64,000 bases of DNA from JAFGJQ01 sp964586145 (GTDB lineage Bacteria > Planctomycetota > Phycisphaerae > UBA1845): the NCBI GenBank assembly GCA_964586145.1, contig CAZPHH010000016.1:1-64000 (forward strand), in the 5' to 3' direction. The notes under the pieces were generated by a model, which did not search any database, was not told where the DNA came from, and was given only the letters and a program-made list of their open reading frames with translations. Of this stretch, positions 16,742 through 25,623 are shown one piece after another. Position 1 is the stretch's first letter; the number at the start of each line of letters is the position of its first letter. The translations under genes were made by a program, and so were the position numbers.

Positions 16742-19405
16742 ATGGCAGACGGCATAGAAGAACGAATCAGCGATATATCCATCATCGAGGAGATCCAGGA
16801 CTCGTACCTGACGTACGCCATGAGCGTGATCATGGCGCGGGCCCTGCCGGACGTGCGCGACGGGCTGAAGCCGTCGCAGCGTCGCATCCTCGTGGCCATG
16901 AACGACCTGAACCTGGGCCCGCGATCGCAGCACCGCAAGTGTGCCACCATCGTGGGCGACTGCATGGGCAAGTACCACCCGCACGGCGACCAGGCGATCT
17001 ATCCGACGCTGGTGCGTTTGGCCCAGCCGTGGAACATGCGGCAGACGCTGGTGGACGGGCAGGGCAACTTCGGCTCGCTGGACGGCGACCCGGCGGCGGC
17101 CATGCGGTACACGGAGGCCCGGATGTCGGCGGCCGCCGCGGCCATGCTGGAAGACCTCGAGCTGGAGACGGTGAACTTCGAGCCGAATTTCGACTCCACC
17201 CGCGACGAGCCGACGGTGCTGCCCAGCAAGTTCCCGAACCTGCTGATCAACGGCAGCAGCGGGATCGCGGTGGGCATGGCCACGAACCTGCTGCCCCACA
17301 ACGTGGGCGAAGTGTGCGACGGGATCATCGCGGTCATTGACAATCCGCGCCTCTCAACGGCCGAGTTGCTGGAGAAGATCCCCGGGCCGGACCTGCCGAC
17401 GGGCGGGCAGATCTGCGGGCGCCAGGGCATTTACGATGCGTACACCACCGGTCGGGGCACGATCACCGTGCGGGGCAAGTATACGGTGGAAGAGAGGCGC
17501 GGCGGCCGGCGGGTGATCGTCATCACGGAGATTCCGTACCAGGTGCTGCGCAGCACGATCGTGGAGAAGATTGCCGCTCTCATCAAGGACGGCAGCATCA
17601 AGGACGCGGCCGGTGTCAATGACGCTTCGGATCGGAAGAACCCGGTTCGGATTGAGGTGGATCTCCGCAAGGACGGCAACGAAGACGTGGTGATCAACCA
17701 GCTCTTCCGCTTCAGCCCGCTTCAATCCAACCTGAACGTGATGAATGTGGCCCTGGTGGACCGGCGGCCCCGCACGCTGAGCCTGCGCGAGATGATCGAC
17801 TTGTACATCGATCATCGCAAGGAGGTCATCCGGCGGCGGACCACGCTGCTCCTGCGGCGGGCCAAGCAGCGGGCCCACATTCTCGAAGGGCTGATCCTGG
17901 CCGTCGGCGACATCGACGAGATCATCCAGATCATCCGCCGGTCGGCGGACCCGGAGACGGCGCGACAGCGACTGATGGACCGCGAGCTGCGACTGGCCGA
18001 GCATGAGCAGCTCCGGCGGCTGCTGCCCGCCGCGTTCGTGGAGCGATACAGCACGCAGGCGCACCACCTGACCGCGGTGCAGGCCAATGCGATCCTGGCC
18101 ATGCAGTTGCAGCGGCTGACCGGGCTGGAGATCGAGAAACTCGCCCGGGAGTACGGCAAGCTGGTGGAGGAGATCGAGGGCTACGAGGCCATCCTGCGCG
18201 ATGAGCGGCTGGTGTTCGACATCATTCGCGAAGACTTGTACGAGATCAAGGAGAAGTTCTCCAACCGGCGGCGCACCGAGATCACCGGGGCGGTGGAAGA
18301 TTTCCGCATCGAGGAACTGGTGCCCGACGAGCAGGTGGTGGTGACCATCTCGCACGAGGGGTACATCAAGCGGGTGGACGTGGACACGTACCGCAAGCAG
18401 GGCCGCGGCGGGCGCGGCGTGCGCGGGGGTGAAACACGCGAAGGGGACTTCCTCGAGCACCTCTTCGTGGTTTCGACGCATGATTACCTGCTGTTCTTCA
18501 CGAATCGCGGCCGGGTGTACTGGGCCCGTGTGTTCGACCTGCCCGCGGCCAGCCGGACGGCCCGGGGCCGCTCCATCGCGAACCTGCTGAAGTTCCTGCC
18601 GAGCGAAACGTACAAGGCCGTGCTGCCGGTCCGCGAGTTCGAGGAGGCGTTCGTCTTTTTCGCGACGGCCAACGGCACGGTGAAAAAGACGCCGTTGCAG
18701 GCGTTCAGCCGACCGCGGCCAAGCGGCATCATTGCGATCACGCTGGATGCGGACGATTCCCTGGTGGGCGTGGAACAGACCAGCGGCGAAGACGAGATCG
18801 TGCTCGGCTCGCGCGACGGCATGGCCGTCCGCTTCAAGGAGGCGGACGTGCGGGCCATGGGCCGCAGCGCCCGCGGCGTGCGCGGCATGAAGCTCCGCGC
18901 CGGAGACCGGGTCGTCAGCCTCGTGGCCATCCGGCCCGGTCAGTCGCTGCTGACCGTCTGCGAGTTCGGATTCGGCAAGCGCACGGACATCGAGGAGTAC
19001 CGGCTGTCGCACCGCGGGGCGCAGGGCGTGATCAATATCCGCACCACGGAGCGTAACGGGCACGTCGTCGGACTGCTCAGTGTGGAAGACACGGATGAGC
19101 TGATGATGATCACCACCGGGGGCATCATGCTCCGGACCGATCTGTCCCACGTGCGGGAAATTGGCCGGGCGACTCAGGGGGTGCGGCTGATCCGGGTGGA
19201 CGAGGGCGACAAAGTGGTGGCGGTCGCCAAAATCGCTCCGGAGGACGACGAGGGAATCGAAGGGGAGACGGTTGAAGGGACGCCGCCTGCGGAGGGCGCG
19301 GCCCCGGCCGAGGAAGCCCCCGGCAATGCGGGCAACGCCGATGAGCCCTCCGACGCTCCGTCCGCAGGCGGTCCCGAACCGGCCGGTCCGCAGGACCCGA
19401 CCTGA
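16742..19405 (+). CDS. gyrA: DNA gyrase subunit A
   Basis: 887-aa type II topoisomerase subunit that cuts and rejoins DNA during negative supercoiling. The N-terminal breakage-reunion domain carries the catalytic Tyr in AAMRYTEARM. The quinolone-determining stretch (HPHGDQAIY) has Asp where E. coli has a second acidic residue. The GyrA-box in the C-terminal pinwheel is QGRGGRG, marking it as GyrA rather than ParC. The acidic, Pro/Glu/Ala-rich tail (about 45 residues from EGIEGETVEG) is longer than in many gyrases and probably disordered. No gyrB is nearby. Confidence 0.95.
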   Translation: MADGIEERISDISIIEEIQDSYLTYAMSVIMARALPDVRDGLKPSQRRILVAMNDLNLGPRSQHRKCATIVGDCMGKYHPHGDQAIYPTLVRLAQPWNMRQTLVDGQGNFGSLDGDPAAAMRYTEARMSAAAAAMLEDLELETVNFEPNFDSTRDEPTVLPSKFPNLLINGSSGIAVGMATNLLPHNVGEVCDGIIAVIDNPRLSTAELLEKIPGPDLPTGGQICGRQGIYDAYTTGRGTITVRGKYTVEERRGGRRVIVITEIPYQVLRSTIVEKIAALIKDGSIKDAAGVNDASDRKNPVRIEVDLRKDGNEDVVINQLFRFSPLQSNLNVMNVALVDRRPRTLSLREMIDLYIDHRKEVIRRRTTLLLRRAKQRAHILEGLILAVGDIDEIIQIIRRSADPETARQRLMDRELRLAEHEQLRRLLPAAFVERYSTQAHHLTAVQANAILAMQLQRLTGLEIEKLAREYGKLVEEIEGYEAILRDERLVFDIIREDLYEIKEKFSNRRRTEITGAVEDFRIEELVPDEQVVVTISHEGYIKRVDVDTYRKQGRGGRGVRGGETREGDFLEHLFVVSTHDYLLFFTNRGRVYWARVFDLPAASRTARGRSIANLLKFLPSETYKAVLPVREFEEAFVFFATANGTVKKTPLQAFSRPRPSGIIAITLDADDSLVGVEQTSGEDEIVLGSRDGMAVRFKEADVRAMGRSARGVRGMKLRAGDRVVSLVAIRPGQSLLTVCEFGFGKRTDIEEYRLSHRGAQGVINIRTTERNGHVVGLLSVEDTDELMMITTGGIMLRTDLSHVREIGRATQGVRLIRVDEGDKVVAVAKIAPEDDEGIEGETVEGTPPAEGAAPAEEAPGNAGNADEPSDAPSAGGPEPAGPQDPT

Positions 19406-19496
19406 CCGGATTCCCTGGACGGACGCCCGGTGCGGGTCGATAATCCGGGCAACCGGCCGGGCTGGTCGGGGGTAGAATGACCTGTGCCGGCCCTGC

Positions 19497-19576
19497 TGTG
19501 GGATCGGCTCTGCTGTGGTACCGGCCTCCCCTTGTGGGACCGGCCTCCCCTTGTGGGACCGGCTTTCCAGCCGGTC
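19497..19576 (+). repeat. Tandem array of the TGTGGGACCGG palindromic repeat
   Basis: Four units: a degenerate 17-bp unit, two 19-bp units of the form TGTGG(G/T)ACCGGCCTCCCCT, and a terminal 25-bp unit with the hairpin GACCGGCT-TTCC-AGCCGGTC. The array lies between gyrA and a small exported protein. The terminal unit is identical over 25 bp to the reverse complement of 56736-56760 in grpE. Confidence 0.85.
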
Positions 19577-19636
19577 ATCGCCGGCCTGTGAAGTAGCGTC
19601 GGCTCGTTGGCCGAGCGCAACGTGCGAGTGAGAACC

Positions 19637-20077
19637 ATGACTCGAATCTCCATGATTGCGGGGCTGGTGGCCTTGATGTTGCCGGCCGGGTTCGCCCTCG
19701 GGCAGAGCGGTGCCAGTCCGTCGCACGCCGTCTGGAAAAACGCGCGGGGCGGGGCGTTTGCGGCTCGCCGCCCGGGCCTGATGGTCCAGCGGGGAATCAG
19801 TCGGTACAGCAGCCGGCAGAATGACATCATCAGTCGGGCCCGCGTCGGCCCGGACATTGTGGACACTGCGGCGGACCGACCGGTCAGCCCCTGGAAGCAG
19901 GCTCGCATCGAATCGATCAACATCATCTTCGAGAACCTCACCGGGATGATTACCGCGCTGGATTTGTATCTCCAGGCAGGCGGGAGTCTCTGGGACCGCG
20001 GCACGAGCGGTGGCGGCACGACCACCACGGATTTCACCGACCTGCTCGGCGGCGCCATCGCAGGCCCGGAGTCGTAA
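19637..20077 (+). CDS. Small exported protein of unknown function
   Basis: 146-aa protein with a signal peptide (MTRISMIAGLVALMLPAGFALGQ). The mature part contains ARRPGLMVQRGISRYSSRQNDIISRAR and a helical stretch ARIESINIIFENLTGMITALDLYLQ, then a Gly/Thr-rich linker. I chose the start at 19637 because it opens directly into the signal peptide; the frame is open to 19607. No family recognised, and no partner gene is evident. Confidence 0.55.
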   Translation: MTRISMIAGLVALMLPAGFALGQSGASPSHAVWKNARGGAFAARRPGLMVQRGISRYSSRQNDIISRARVGPDIVDTAADRPVSPWKQARIESINIIFENLTGMITALDLYLQAGGSLWDRGTSGGGTTTTDFTDLLGGAIAGPES

Positions 20078-20278
20078 GCCGCGTTGGGCACGCTTCTGAT
20101 CCGATCCAGGACCCGTGGGCCGATCGCCTGCGGGTCTTTCGCTTGGCGGGGGCAGCGAAACCGCGACGGCAAGCCACGGATCTGGCACCGGACGGCGCCC
20201 CTCCCGGACACGTGGTAAGCGGATACAATGCTGGGCGAATCTGCATTCGGGGACCCGAATCCGTCAGGAGGCGCTGCA

Positions 20279-22144
20279 ATGTTCCACAAGAGCATGGTGC
20301 TGGGTGGGCTGCTGTTCGTTGTCTGCGCGGTGGCACTCGTCGGGCTGACCGGCTGCCAGTCGGCCGGACCGTCTCGCACGGGAGGCGACGGCGGCTCCGC
20401 GGAACCGCCGAATGACAACAACGAGCCGCCGGACCCGGGCGCGGATGACGTGATTCGCGAAATCGAAGAGGCGGACATCATCAAGTACGAAAACGGGTAC
20501 TTCTACCTGGCGAACCCGTTCCGCGGACTGCGGATCATCGACGCCCGATCCGTGGAGCGGCCGGTGCTGGCGGGCGGCTATGCCACGGGCGGGCGCGGCA
20601 TCGAGTTGTACGTGCGCGACGACCACGTGTACCTGATCGCATCGGCCGACTTCTACTACTGCGCGGGCAAGCCGGTGGATTTCGACGAAAGCGGCCTGAG
20701 CCCCAGCAACCCCCTGACGCCGTGGTTCTCCGGCAGCCGGCTCATGGTGTTCGACGTCAGCAACAAGGCGAACCCCGTGCTGGTGGACGCCCCGCCCATC
20801 CAGGGGTACGTGACCGCGACCCGCCGCGTGGGCGACGTGCTGTACGTGGCCGGCAGCGAGCTGGACCACGTCAGCACCAACGGCATACCCGGCATCGACA
20901 CGAACGGCGTTCTCCCGCAGGACGAACCCGCTCCGCAACTGACGGGCAACGTATTCGTGCAGTCGTTCGACCTGACCGATCCCGACGTGGCCACCTCGGT
21001 GGATTACGTGCAGATTCCCGGCACCGCGTTGGACATCCACGTGTCGCAGAATGCAGCGTACGTGGTGGGCGACGACCCGAGCCTGGCCGACACGACCCGC
21101 GTCGTATACGTGGACATCCGGGACCCGGCCGGCACCATCACCATCCGCGATGCGTTCCGCGTGCCCGGCGTCATTCTGAACCGGTTCTTCATGGACGAAT
21201 ACGCCGGTGTGTTCCGCATCGTCACGCAGGAGGCGCTGCAGGGGCCGGAACCCTGGAGCACGCGCAAACGCGTCTCGATCTACCTGTACGACGTCACCGA
21301 CCCGGACGACGTTACGCGGCTGTCCCGGCTGCCCATCGAGACGGACCAGTACGTGACGGCCGTCCGGTTTGACGAACGCCGGGCGTACGTGATGACCGTC
21401 TATCAGGCCAGCGACGTTTTTGTGCTGGACCTGTCCGACCCCGGCGAGCCGGTGGTCGCCGGGCAGATCAAATCGCTGGGCTACAGTGCGTATCTTTGGC
21501 CGATGGGCGACCGGCTGCTGACCGTGGGCTACGACGGGCGGTACTGGTACCGGCCGACGCTGGTGCTGTTCGACGTGTCGCGGCCCGATCGCCCGCAGGA
21601 GCTGTCGCGGGTGTCCATCGACGCCCAGACGAGATACGGCGTGGAATCCGAGGCGAACTTCGACGAGAAGGCCCTGAAGGTGCTGACCGACCAGCAGCTT
21701 GTGCTCATGCCGTTCAGCTACTTCGATGACGAGACGCTGGATTTCGTCGACGCCCTCCAGATGGTGGACCTGCTGCCCACCCGGCTGCGCGAACGCGGCC
21801 GGATCGAGCATCCCGGCCTCATCCGCCGGGCGGGCACGCTGGACGAGCGGTTGTGGGTGCTGTCGGACGTGGCGTTCCAGACGGTCGACATGGACGATCG
21901 GGACGAGCCGCTGCGGCTGTCCGCCCTGCGCATCGCCAGTGAGCAGCAACTGCTGGACCTGGGCCTGAGCAACTGCGTGGACTCCGCCCGTTTCCGCGAG
22001 CACTACTACTACGGCTACCCGTATTACCCATACGACTACGTGTACTACCATCCGGTCTTCTGCGGGGCGATGGGTGTGCCGGCGTTGGCGTTCACTCTGG
22101 CCGGACTGGGGTTCATGGCCCTGCGCTCGCGGCGGCGTACGTGA
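20279..22144 (+). CDS. Beta-propeller domain lipoprotein
   Basis: 621-aa exported protein. ATG 20279 follows AGGAGG. The signal sequence ends in a lipobox (VGLTGC, Cys26), then a low-complexity linker. From EEADIIKYENGYFYLANPFRGLRIID onward it shows repeated blade motifs (RLMVFDVSN, DVLYVAGSEL, AAYVVGDDPSL, VFVLDLSD), as in the Pfam beta-propeller family of secreted proteins. The C-terminus carries Cys (FCGAMG), a hydrophobic stretch and SRRRT, resembling a MYXO-CTERM tail. Two membrane-attachment signals on one protein are unusual. A Tyr-rich stretch (YYYGYPYYPYDYVYY) precedes the tail. Ligand unknown. Confidence 0.8.
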   Translation: MFHKSMVLGGLLFVVCAVALVGLTGCQSAGPSRTGGDGGSAEPPNDNNEPPDPGADDVIREIEEADIIKYENGYFYLANPFRGLRIIDARSVERPVLAGGYATGGRGIELYVRDDHVYLIASADFYYCAGKPVDFDESGLSPSNPLTPWFSGSRLMVFDVSNKANPVLVDAPPIQGYVTATRRVGDVLYVAGSELDHVSTNGIPGIDTNGVLPQDEPAPQLTGNVFVQSFDLTDPDVATSVDYVQIPGTALDIHVSQNAAYVVGDDPSLADTTRVVYVDIRDPAGTITIRDAFRVPGVILNRFFMDEYAGVFRIVTQEALQGPEPWSTRKRVSIYLYDVTDPDDVTRLSRLPIETDQYVTAVRFDERRAYVMTVYQASDVFVLDLSDPGEPVVAGQIKSLGYSAYLWPMGDRLLTVGYDGRYWYRPTLVLFDVSRPDRPQELSRVSIDAQTRYGVESEANFDEKALKVLTDQQLVLMPFSYFDDETLDFVDALQMVDLLPTRLRERGRIEHPGLIRRAGTLDERLWVLSDVAFQTVDMDDRDEPLRLSALRIASEQQLLDLGLSNCVDSARFREHYYYGYPYYPYDYVYYHPVFCGAMGVPALAFTLAGLGFMALRSRRRT

Positions 22145-22227
22145 TGTTCTGGGGTGGATGGAAACCGCGGACATGACGGGGGACGAGTCCGCGCGTGAAT
22201 GCCGATGTTCGCGTCAATGCTGCCGCC

Positions 22228-23280
22228 TCACCGCACCCACACGCGCGAAACACGGCTGCCCCCGAAACCGATCTGCACGCGCACTCCGCCGTCATCATCC
22301 GGGGCTGTCGCGATGGGCAGATCGAGAAACTGCCGGATCACGTGGAGGTTCGTTTCGGCGTGCGGGGACAGGCCGGTGGAGCGGAATGCGCCGGCGCCGG
22401 CCAGCGCCAGGGGCAGCAGAAGCTGGTCCGTCAAATGCTCGCCGGCCGGTGCGGAATGGGTCAGATAGCCTTGGCACTGTCGGACGGCGTCGTCGGCCAC
22501 CGCCTCCGCCGAACGTTTCCGCTCGCCGAACGCCGTGAAGACCTTCGTCACGTGTTCGTATCCCAGCGAAATCATCACCACGTTGCCGGGGCCCGGCGGG
22601 TCTGACAGCTCGACGATCTCCACTGCCTCCGCCGGCCACTCCAACCGCTGTCGGATGAGCGCCGTTTCCCGTTCCGCGATGTGCCGGGGCAGGTTTGCCA
22701 CAACGGCCCGGGCGTTCCGTTGCGTCGGCGAGCCTCGCTCCAGCAGTTCAAACCCCTTCAGGCGGTCCGCCGGCTCGATCTCCACCACAAGCCGGCCACC
22801 CCCGGCCGGGTAGAAGCCGGGGCGCTCCAGGCGGGCGCGCACGGTGGGACCCATCCGGTTGATGAACGGCAGCCAGGTCTTTTCGAGGAAATCAAACGGC
22901 GGCGCGAACGGATTGTGCGTTCCGCCCTGCAGAACGATCCGGCTCGGCCCGCCGGCGGTCAGCAGGGGCAGCAGCACCGTCTGGAGCACGAGCGTGGTGC
23001 TGCCCGCCGTGCCGACGGAGAATTCGTACTCGCCGGACCGCACCGCTTTGGGTTCAAAGGTGAGCCGGGCGGACCCGATGGCCGCCCCGTTGAGCTGGGC
23101 GTCGCAGATGCGCGCCGCGGCGTGTACTGCGGTGAGGTGTTGATGCATCAGGCCGGATTTGGGCCGGCGGGCGCGGATCTTGTCGATCCGGCACGGCCGG
23201 CCGGTGACCCCGGCCAGCGTCAGCGCCGACCGCAGAATCTGCCCGCCCCCTTCGCCAAATGAACCGTCAATGGTCAACAC
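22228..23280 (-). CDS. rtcA: RNA 3'-terminal phosphate cyclase
   Basis: 350-aa enzyme that converts RNA 3'-phosphates to 2',3'-cyclic phosphates using ATP. Family signatures are GSFGEGGGQILRSAL at the N-terminus, RPKSGLMHQHL, GSTTLVLQTVLLPLL and, at the C-terminus, the ATP-adenylated His region HLTDQLLLPLALAG. The frame is open to an ATG at 23331, but that extension lies inside a 58-bp dispersed repeat. The GTG at 23280 (VLTIDGSFGEGGG) is therefore the likelier start. No rtcB or archease is in the window. Confidence 0.92.
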   Translation of the reverse strand: MLTIDGSFGEGGGQILRSALTLAGVTGRPCRIDKIRARRPKSGLMHQHLTAVHAAARICDAQLNGAAIGSARLTFEPKAVRSGEYEFSVGTAGSTTLVLQTVLLPLLTAGGPSRIVLQGGTHNPFAPPFDFLEKTWLPFINRMGPTVRARLERPGFYPAGGGRLVVEIEPADRLKGFELLERGSPTQRNARAVVANLPRHIAERETALIRQRLEWPAEAVEIVELSDPPGPGNVVMISLGYEHVTKVFTAFGERKRSAEAVADDAVRQCQGYLTHSAPAGEHLTDQLLLPLALAGAGAFRSTGLSPHAETNLHVIRQFLDLPIATAPDDDGGVRVQIGFGGSRVSRVWVR

Positions 23281-23308
23281 GATACGGAATCCCGCCGAGC
23301 CGCGAAGC

Positions 23309-23366
23309 GAGCGACTCGTTTCGCCCGACACACCGTCGGTTGGCCGATTATGCGCCGCCTGCCGCC
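23309..23366 (+). repeat. 58-bp direct repeat, copy 1
   Basis: GAGCGACTCGTTTCGCCC through GCCTGCCGCC; it matches 23914-23971 with 3 differences in 58 positions. It lies between the rtcA start and the AbrB promoter. Confidence 0.85.
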
Positions 23367-23543
23367 GGCTTCAAGCTCGGTGCCGGCCGGGGCCGATTCC
23401 TGGGACCGAACGAACAAGCCACCCTCCGGAACGGCCCCCTCAGTCCTGTCGATCCGGAGCTTGGCCGTCGCCGTTGCGCGAGGCGAGCGGTTGTCCGGTT
23501 CTTCGATTATGGGACCACCCCGGGATCCGCCCCTTGCGGCCAC

Positions 23544-23572
23544 TTGACAGCCGTTAGCACAATGGATATACT
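23544..23572 (+). promoter_or_regulatory. Consensus sigma-70-type promoter for the AbrB antitoxin
   Basis: TTGACA (23544-23549), a 17-bp spacer and TATACT (23567-23572). This is the closest consensus match seen in the window, 27 nt before the GTG start, with AGGAGGT at 23588-23594 as ribosome-binding site. Confidence 0.75.
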
Positions 23573-23599
23573 TAGGAGTAACTTCGCAGGAGGTGTGCG

Positions 23600-23827
23600 G
23601 TGACCAAGACGTTGACCAAGCACGGCAACAGCTACGCGCTGGTGATCGACAAGCCGATTCTGGAGCTTCTGCGGGTTACGCCGGAGACTCCGTTCGAGAT
23701 CCTCTCCGACGGCCGGTGCCTCGTCCTGACGCCGGTCCGCGAGCCGGCCGAGGAGCGGAAGTTCCAGCAGGCGTTGGAGAAGGTGCATACGCGCTTCGGT
23801 CGTGCGATGAAGAAGCTGGCCGAGTAG
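23600..23827 (+). CDS. AbrB/MazE-type (SpoVT-AbrB) antitoxin
   Basis: 75-aa swapped-hairpin DNA-binding protein. MTKTLTKHGNSYALVIDKPILELLRVTPETPFEI is the typical AbrB fold, with a charged helix at the C-terminus (EERKFQQALEKVHTRF) suited to capping a toxin. It has a strong promoter and ribosome-binding site, and is followed 9 nt later by a broken Doc-like toxin. AbrB antitoxins paired with death-on-curing toxins are a known arrangement. It is probably intact and, if the toxin is dead, an orphan. Confidence 0.85.
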   Translation: MTKTLTKHGNSYALVIDKPILELLRVTPETPFEILSDGRCLVLTPVREPAEERKFQQALEKVHTRFGRAMKKLAE

Positions 23828-23836
23828 GATTGGGCG

Positions 23837-23913
23837 ATGCTCCCGCTGTTCCTCGACCTGGCCTTCGTGCTCCGGACGCACCTGAGCCTCATCGAACGCT
23901 ACGGCGGCGAGCC
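23837..23913 (+). pseudogene. Truncated Doc-like (death-on-curing) toxin remnant
   Basis: The first ~26 codons (MLPLFLDLAFVLRTHLSLIERYGGEP) match the N-terminus expected of Doc toxins, where a helix ends in LIERYGG. The frame then runs into the 58-bp repeat and no Fic-type HPFxxGNKR motif is present. Doc proteins are usually about 125 aa, so most of the gene is missing. The identification rests on a short stretch plus position behind the antitoxin. Confidence 0.6.
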
Positions 23914-23971
23914 GAGCGACTCGTTTCGCCCGACACACCGTCGGTTCGCCGATTATGCACCGCGTGCCGCC
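23914..23971 (+). repeat. 58-bp direct repeat, copy 2
   Basis: Second copy of 23309-23366, located exactly where the toxin-like frame loses similarity. The remaining 23972-24047 shows nothing further. Confidence 0.85.
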
Positions 23972-24047
23972 AACATACAACAGGAGATGACCAGCGGGGA
24001 ATCGGGTAAGCCTGCGGAAGGCACGTGCTGTACGTACCTCGCCCGGG

Positions 24048-24548
24048 TCAGAGCGCCGCCTTACCCCGTCTGCCGGCACGGTCGCCGAGCTGACCCATCA
24101 GCCGAAACACACGCGCCCGGTTGTATCGCTGGGTGAGAACGCATGGCAGGTTGGCGACCAGCGCGTAGGCGATGATGATCAGATCTCCCCACCACGGGTT
24201 CCAGAGGAAGAAGACGGGGGCGCCGGAAATGGCAGCCCAGTGGCAAAGCTCGCCTCGGCGCGTCTCTCGCAGGAACCGCTGCAGGTACTCCGGCGCGGCG
24301 CTGGCCAGTGTTCCTTTGCCGAACCCGCCCGCAAACCAGCGAGCACCGTCGGGGAGCCAGTCTTTCCATCGTCGGATGGCAACGAAACGCTCGTAGAATC
24401 GACCGCCCCTTTCCCATGCGCCCGGCGGAACGGGGTGGAACCACGTCACCGGCATTCGCGTGAACGTCCACGCCAGAGCAAGTTGCAGCACCAGCCAACC
24501 ACCCACATTCAGAACGACAACCCAGGCTGCCGGCAACTCAATGAGCAC
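24048..24548 (-). CDS. crtO: CrtO-like glycosyl-4,4'-diaponeurosporenoate acyltransferase
   Basis: 166-aa small membrane acyltransferase, last step of a staphyloxanthin-type pathway (fatty acylation of the glucose on a C30 carotenoid ester). Features: N-terminal membrane segment, PVTWFHPVPPGAWERGGRFYERFVAIRRWKDWLPDGARWF, and the terminal hallmark LTQRYNRARVFRL. It overlaps the upstream glycosyltransferase by 11 bp on the same strand, so the two are likely translated together. The pathway role is inferred from family and context. Confidence 0.85.
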   Translation of the reverse strand: MLIELPAAWVVVLNVGGWLVLQLALAWTFTRMPVTWFHPVPPGAWERGGRFYERFVAIRRWKDWLPDGARWFAGGFGKGTLASAAPEYLQRFLRETRRGELCHWAAISGAPVFFLWNPWWGDLIIIAYALVANLPCVLTQRYNRARVFRLMGQLGDRAGRRGKAAL

Positions 24549-25623
24549 GGATTGTCCGCCCTTTCCAGGTCACGTGCGTACGCGAGCGCAGCACTGACCG
24601 CGTGAACACGATGAAGTAGAAGACCAACGGCACGGGGTAGCACAGCGCCGTGTACCAGCGGAATGCGCCGATCCGGCGCAGCAGCAGGTGCAGTTGGGCG
24701 GCGTACAGGAAGTACGCCGCAAGGCCGGTCCACCCCTGTGTCAACAGGTACAGACAGAGCACCATGCCTGCCATCCACAGGACGATCAGGAGCAGTAGCG
24801 CCCTTGACGTCTGCGCAGCACCTGACGCAAAGCCCTTGGTCCAGCCTTCGATCAACTGGCCAAGGCCATCGGGGTACATACGGAAGGCAGTCGCGCCCTT
24901 GCCGACAACGCAGCGCAGGTGTATGCCGTGTTTGCGAAATCGCTCGGCCAGGTAGAAGTTCTCCAGGATGCGGCCCTTGACTGCTTCGTGTCCCTGGACG
25001 CGCCCATAGTCGCCCCGGGCCACCAGGAGCATCTGGCCAAACAGGCCGTTCGGCTCGCCGCCCGACAGCCTGAATGCGCCTGTACCGGCGGTCATCAGGA
25101 GATTGAAGAACGCGGAGAGCTGCTCGTAGGGCCTGCGAACGGCGTGATACGGGCCCACGGACAACACGCCGTCCGCACGGCCGTTCAGAATGCGCAGAAG
25201 CCCGTCCGGCTCAAACCACGTATCCGCATCCACGAACAACAAGAGATCGCCGGAAGCCACCCGCGCGCCTTGCCAGCAGGCCCAGGTTTTGCCGCGCCAA
25301 CCGTCGGGCAGCGGCTGGGAGGACACCACGGTTGCACCGAACTGGCGTGCAATCTCGGCGGTGCGGTCCGTTGAGTCGTCGTCCACCACGACGATTTCGC
25401 GCGGACGCACGGATTGAGACGTCAGCGAGCGGAGCAGCGTGGGCAGATTGCGTTCTTCGTTCCGGGCGGGGATGATGATGGAAACCGAGCCGGCAACCGC
25501 GGGATCGGGCGCATCGGCCGGCGCCACTGCGGCCGATCGCCGGCCCAGCAGCCGACCGAGCACAATGAACCCCGCAAGCCAAAGGCCCAACGCAAGCAAG
25601 CTCAGGATTGTTGCCGATCCCAT
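24538..25623 (-). CDS. crtQ: CrtQ-like 4,4'-diaponeurosporenoate glycosyltransferase (GT2)
   Basis: 361-aa membrane-bound family 2 glycosyltransferase. The N-terminal anchor is followed by SIIIPARNEERNLPTLLRSL, the metal-binding FVDADTWFEP (DxD) and EVVDDDSTD-like IVVVDDDSTDRT near the start. Further on are the acceptor region HEAVKGRILENFYLAERFRKHGI and three C-terminal membrane helices. The best match in layout is CrtQ, which glycosylates the C30 carotenoid acid. It overlaps crtP upstream by 22 bp and crtO downstream by 11 bp. Confidence 0.88.
   Translation of the reverse strand: MGSATILSLLALGLWLAGFIVLGRLLGRRSAAVAPADAPDPAVAGSVSIIIPARNEERNLPTLLRSLTSQSVRPREIVVVDDDSTDRTAEIARQFGATVVSSQPLPDGWRGKTWACWQGARVASGDLLLFVDADTWFEPDGLLRILNGRADGVLSVGPYHAVRRPYEQLSAFFNLLMTAGTGAFRLSGGEPNGLFGQMLLVARGDYGRVQGHEAVKGRILENFYLAERFRKHGIHLRCVVGKGATAFRMYPDGLGQLIEGWTKGFASGAAQTSRALLLLIVLWMAGMVLCLYLLTQGWTGLAAYFLYAAQLHLLLRRIGAFRWYTALCYPVPLVFYFIVFTRSVLRSRTHVTWKGRTIRAH

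Noticed and set aside
17354..20188. 944-codon open frame antisense to gyrA
   Set aside because: High GC at third positions opens long antisense frames; the sequence is rich in Arg, His and Gln with no domain, and gyrA is certain.
23280..23331. Extended N-terminus of rtcA from ATG 23331
   Set aside because: The extra 17 codons run partly through a 58-bp dispersed repeat; family similarity starts at the GTG at 23280.
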